Source of the DNA: G963674835 sp963674835
GTDB lineage: Bacteria; Planctomycetota; Planctomycetia; Pirellulales; Thermoguttaceae
Assembly: GCA_963674835.2 (NCBI GenBank)
Contig: CAXXKC010000003.1
Location: 1 to 64,000, forward strand
DNA: 64,000 bases
Direction: 5' to 3'
Below, piece after piece: positions 61,166 to 64,000 of the stretch. How positions within the stretch are numbered: the stretch's first letter is position 1; every line of letters starts with the position of its first letter. Position numbers and translations under genes: made by a program. The notes under the pieces are model-generated. The model saw only the letters and a list, made by a program, of their open reading frames with translations, ran no database searches and was not told where the DNA came from.

Positions 61166-62827
61166 ATGCGTCTGATCCATTTGACGCTCGCGTGTACAGC
61201 ATTGTCTTGGCTGGCGAACAGTGTTTTTGGGCAGGAAGCCCAGTACTTTGCAGGACGCGGTGATCCGCCCGCACAAACCCTGACGGTACGTGACGGTTCG
61301 CCGGGAGCGACGACGCTGGTGCTGTTGCCCAAGGACAAAGAGCAGGGGCCAGGGCAAGCGACTCAGCCGCCCGATTTCACGGTCACCTTTCGCAAGAGCG
61401 ACGAGGTGCAAGCTGAAAATCGGCCGGTCGTGTCCGAGTCGGCGTCGCAAGCGGAGCCATTGTCGCCAACCCACAACGCTCCTCCTGCGGCTTTGATGAC
61501 GCCCAAACCGGCCCCTCTTGCCCCATCGAGCGGCAATGTGGGGCCGATGTATTCGAGTCGGGCTTTGCTGCATTCCGGCACCGACCACGGCGTTGTGCTG
61601 CCGGTGTCGCTGCTACCGCAGAAGACATCGGCCAGTTCGGCACAGGTTTCGCCCGTGGTGTTCGCATGGCCCAACGCAGAAGGCCAAAAGAACGACTTGC
61701 TGCAGCCACCACCGCCGGGCTCGCCGAGCCAAGGCATTCCGCCAGCCCCGTTGGCGCTGCCCAGCCCCACGAGCCGCAGGGCGACCGAGGCGGGCGTCAC
61801 GTATTCAAAGGATGGCGTCACGTACTCGGCGGACGGCGACGGGTTTTTGTACGTCGACGCCGCGCCGAGGCAGCCTGTGGCCGCCGCGCCAGCCCCGTCG
61901 TCTGACGACGTGCGAATCAATTGGAGCTGCGCCGCCGGTCGCGGCCAGACTTGCGAGATTGTGGCCGAGACGCTCTTCTGGCGATTGGAACACACGCGAG
62001 GACAACCGGTGGCGTTGAATCCGGTGCTGGGACAGACAACGCGGACCGACGACTTGGACCCGGACTTCGCCGTGGGGCCGCGGGTGAGCGCTCGCTATAT
62101 GAGCGACGAATCGGAGAACATCACGGGGTTCGAGATCGGCTACTTCGGGATCTACGATTGGGATGCGACCAGGGTGTTGGTCGCTCCGGCCGGCACATAT
62201 CTGCGTCTTCCCGACACGCTGGGGAACGTGGGAGAGACGGTCGATTTTGCGCAGGCCGACAGTATGGGCCTGTATTTCAAGTCGCGTTTGAACAGCGTGG
62301 AAGCCAGCATGCGATTCGGCGATCCGTCGGCCGGCTTCCACATGATTTTCGGTCCGCGGTATTTGCGGCTGGAAGAGGAGTTCCGGATCGACTCGTACAC
62401 CGCGGGCCGGAAGAGCTCGTACGATGTGGCGACGCGCGATTCGCTCTGGGGCATTCAGTTGGGCGGCGAATGGACTTGTCGACGGGCCTGCTGGGAATGC
62501 AATACGTCGATCAAGGTGGGGGTGTACAACAACAACGCCAGGCAGGCGACCCTCATGACCGACAACGATCGCACGGAAGTACTTCGTGATTTCCGCGTGC
62601 AAGAAACGGTGAACTCCTTCGTACTGGACGCGGGCTTGAACGTGAGCCGCCAGATCAACGACTTGTGGCTCGTTCGCATCGGCTACAACGTGTTGTGGCT
62701 GAACCATATCGCCCGGGCACCCGATCAACTGGACTTCTCCGACAGCGCCGTCAGCGGCAGTCTGATCTTCTTCCGACAGGACGCATTGGCTCACGGGTTG
62801 AACTTCGGCCTCGAAGCGAATTGGTAG
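61166..62827 (+). CDS. BBP7-family outer-membrane beta-barrel protein
   Basis: 553 residues from ATG 61166, with AGGAACGGG upstream; the longer frame from 60809 is rejected. A signal peptide (LIHLTLACTALSWLANSVFGQ) is followed by a Pro/Ala-rich disordered region to about 240. A C-terminal barrel then opens with VAETLFWRLEHTRGQPVAL and shows ITGFEIGYFGIYDWD and LNVSRQINDLWLVRIGYNVLWLN, as in planctomycete BBP7 proteins, ending ...GLEANW. BBP7 proteins are abundant, poorly characterised outer-membrane proteins of Planctomycetota. It is the strongest taxonomic hint in the window and stands between a dehydrogenase and a convergent GH115-like gene. Confidence 0.8.
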   Translation: MRLIHLTLACTALSWLANSVFGQEAQYFAGRGDPPAQTLTVRDGSPGATTLVLLPKDKEQGPGQATQPPDFTVTFRKSDEVQAENRPVVSESASQAEPLSPTHNAPPAALMTPKPAPLAPSSGNVGPMYSSRALLHSGTDHGVVLPVSLLPQKTSASSAQVSPVVFAWPNAEGQKNDLLQPPPPGSPSQGIPPAPLALPSPTSRRATEAGVTYSKDGVTYSADGDGFLYVDAAPRQPVAAAPAPSSDDVRINWSCAAGRGQTCEIVAETLFWRLEHTRGQPVALNPVLGQTTRTDDLDPDFAVGPRVSARYMSDESENITGFEIGYFGIYDWDATRVLVAPAGTYLRLPDTLGNVGETVDFAQADSMGLYFKSRLNSVEASMRFGDPSAGFHMIFGPRYLRLEEEFRIDSYTAGRKSSYDVATRDSLWGIQLGGEWTCRRACWECNTSIKVGVYNNNARQATLMTDNDRTEVLRDFRVQETVNSFVLDAGLNVSRQINDLWLVRIGYNVLWLNHIARAPDQLDFSDSAVSGSLIFFRQDALAHGLNFGLEANW

Positions 62828-62837
62828 CTTCTGAAGG

Positions 62838-64000
62838 TCACCGAGCGCGGTCCGTGGGCGCCGGCGCAGCCGGCAGCAGTTTTCGGCTGGCCGCACGCGT
62901 TCGCTCCAGCAGGGCGGGAACGTCGACCTTCTTGTCGCCTCGATACCAGCCGGACCACTTGCCGTTGGTGGCTGCCTGGCGAGCATCGAGGAATCGCTCG
63001 AGGGCGTGTTGGGCATCGGTCAGTTGGCCAGCGTCGTCTGCCGCACGAATGGTCGCCAGGTAGAACGCGTACATTTCGCGCATCATTCTGGCTTGCGTCA
63101 GGTAATGGACGTCGAAGAAGGGACGCTCTCGGCTGGTGAGCACGGCGGCCGGGTAGGCGGCGATCAGTGCATCCAGGGCGGCGATGGCGTTGGTTAGCCG
63201 GCCGGCAAGTTCGACGGGCGCTGCGGGCCGTTGGGATGCGTGGCCTCTTGGGGTGTCGGTGTAGCTGGCGAGCTTGCGTTTGGCCGACGTGAACAGGGTG
63301 CCGTCCTGGAGGAGTCGCTTGCCGCCGAGCGGGATGAACGTGGCCAACAGCTTCTGGTAGGGCTGGTGCAACGCCTTGGGAGCGAAGCGATGCCAGAAGC
63401 CGGCTTCGGTCCAGCCGCGCGGGTCGTTCATGATCTCCGTGGCCACCTGGATTCCCAGGACGTGTTCGCGCACGTTGCAGACATTGAGAATGGCGTACTC
63501 GGTATCGCCCTTGGCGACGATGCGGTCGAACTCGGCGCGAATTCGCTCCGGCGTGGTTCCCTGCAACAGGTGCGACCCGGCGTTCCAGAAGCCGATGTGA
63601 TAGTAGACGCCGTAGCGGCGGCCGCTTTCGCGTTTCGTGGAGGAGAAGTCGCCCTGCATCGTCTGCGACGGTCCGTGATCGGCAAAGACGATGATGACTT
63701 CTTTGGGGAACGTGAGGCTTCCCTGGCCCATCAGCTCCGAGCCTTCGGCCCAGAGGGTCGTGGTGGCCGGAGGCACGGGGCGGGGATCGACGGCGCGAAC
63801 GATGTCCCACTGCTCGGCGATGGCTTGCGAAATGAGCCGGCCGGCTTGCGAGCGATCGACCGAGGCGTCGCTCGTCCAGATCGCGCGGTCCCCCTTTCCA
63901 CGCAGGCCGAGCTGCCAGACGACCTTATTGCCCGCCAGATCGTGCCATCGCTGGGCAAACGCCCGCCATGCCTGGCGCACGCGATCGGGATGCGAACCGT
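62838..64000 (-). CDS. GH115-like protein (5' partial)
   Basis: The frame is open to the window edge, so the N-terminus is missing; GTG 63980 is internal. At least 387 residues are visible. LGLRGKGDRAIW, TTLWAEGSELMGQGSLTFP, VIIVFADHGPSQTMQGD and RRYGVYYHIGFW follow the order of GH115 alpha-glucuronidases, whose central barrel reads GMRGDGD, then FADDG and GVYYH. The C-terminal ~150 residues form an all-helical domain. It would remove glucuronic acid from xylan or related polysaccharides, but catalytic residues cannot be fully checked in this fragment. Its stop is 10 bp from the end of the convergent BBP7 gene. Confidence 0.65.
   Translation of the reverse strand, partial: GSHPDRVRQAWRAFAQRWHDLAGNKVVWQLGLRGKGDRAIWTSDASVDRSQAGRLISQAIAEQWDIVRAVDPRPVPPATTTLWAEGSELMGQGSLTFPKEVIIVFADHGPSQTMQGDFSSTKRESGRRYGVYYHIGFWNAGSHLLQGTTPERIRAEFDRIVAKGDTEYAILNVCNVREHVLGIQVATEIMNDPRGWTEAGFWHRFAPKALHQPYQKLLATFIPLGGKRLLQDGTLFTSAKRKLASYTDTPRGHASQRPAAPVELAGRLTNAIAALDALIAAYPAAVLTSRERPFFDVHYLTQARMMREMYAFYLATIRAADDAGQLTDAQHALERFLDARQAATNGKWSGWYRGDKKVDVPALLERTRAASRKLLPAAPAPTDRAR

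Overview
The window looks like chromosomal DNA from a member of the Planctomycetota; this is inferred from gene content and no marker gene is present. The pointers are a BBP7-type outer-membrane barrel protein, a sulfatase, two very large GH106-type glycosidases, a GH115-like protein, many Tat-exported versions of enzymes that are usually cytosolic, FG-GAP and beta-helix exported proteins, and high GC with many short extragenic palindromes. The order or genus cannot be fixed. No rRNA, tRNA or CRISPR array was seen.

Layout. 1-3191: a fatty-acid oxidation pair, a membrane-type Fe-S protein cut by the window edge (probably an ETF:menaquinone oxidoreductase) translationally coupled to a large acyl-CoA dehydrogenase. 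3221-12604: a complete phosphate module on the minus strand (pstS, pstC, pstA, pstB, then phoU), with a divergent phosphate-selective porin gene. The shared promoter region carries an 11-bp-periodic repeat that is a candidate Pho box. 13049-17284: a plus-strand sugar cassette (FGGY kinase, fucose-isomerase-like protein, amidohydrolase). 17999-20260: a large MscS-type channel.

20.3-23 kb and 40.0-42.3 kb are two accessory islands. They carry the same repeats: a copy or fragment of the MscS 3' region, a ~100-bp element ending in a hairpin, and miniature derivatives of a REP-associated tyrosine transposase (RAYT). They also hold small orphan genes, a frameshifted gene and a pyroglutamyl peptidase. 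Between them lie a Tat-exported alkyl sulfatase, a TonB-dependent receptor, a polytopic membrane protein, a di-haem split-Soret-like cytochrome, an IS66 remnant and three large exported carbohydrate-active proteins (GH71/99-like, beta-helix, GH106).

42.5-49.4 kb: an acetyltransferase, a class-C serine hydrolase, then a plus-strand row of Tat-exported hydroxypyruvate-isomerase-like, Tat-exported sugar-isomerase-like, DJ-1/PfpI and Tat-exported dipeptidase-like genes. 49.5-57.4 kb: a small membrane protein, a second GH106-type enzyme, and a minus-strand row GntR regulator > UlaG-like hydrolase > phosphofructokinase > FG-GAP protein. A perfect palindrome upstream of the regulator may be its operator. 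57.7-64 kb: sulfatase, 6-phosphogluconate dehydrogenase, BBP7 barrel protein and an edge-truncated GH115-like protein.

Together the genes describe a scavenger: a high-affinity phosphate system with its own porin, and exported enzymes against rhamnose-, uronate- and sulfate-containing polysaccharides and sulfate esters. Released sugars would be handled by isomerases, kinases, phosphofructokinase and 6-phosphogluconate dehydrogenase. Start codons were moved from the longest reading frame wherever a ribosome-binding site or signal peptide decided it.
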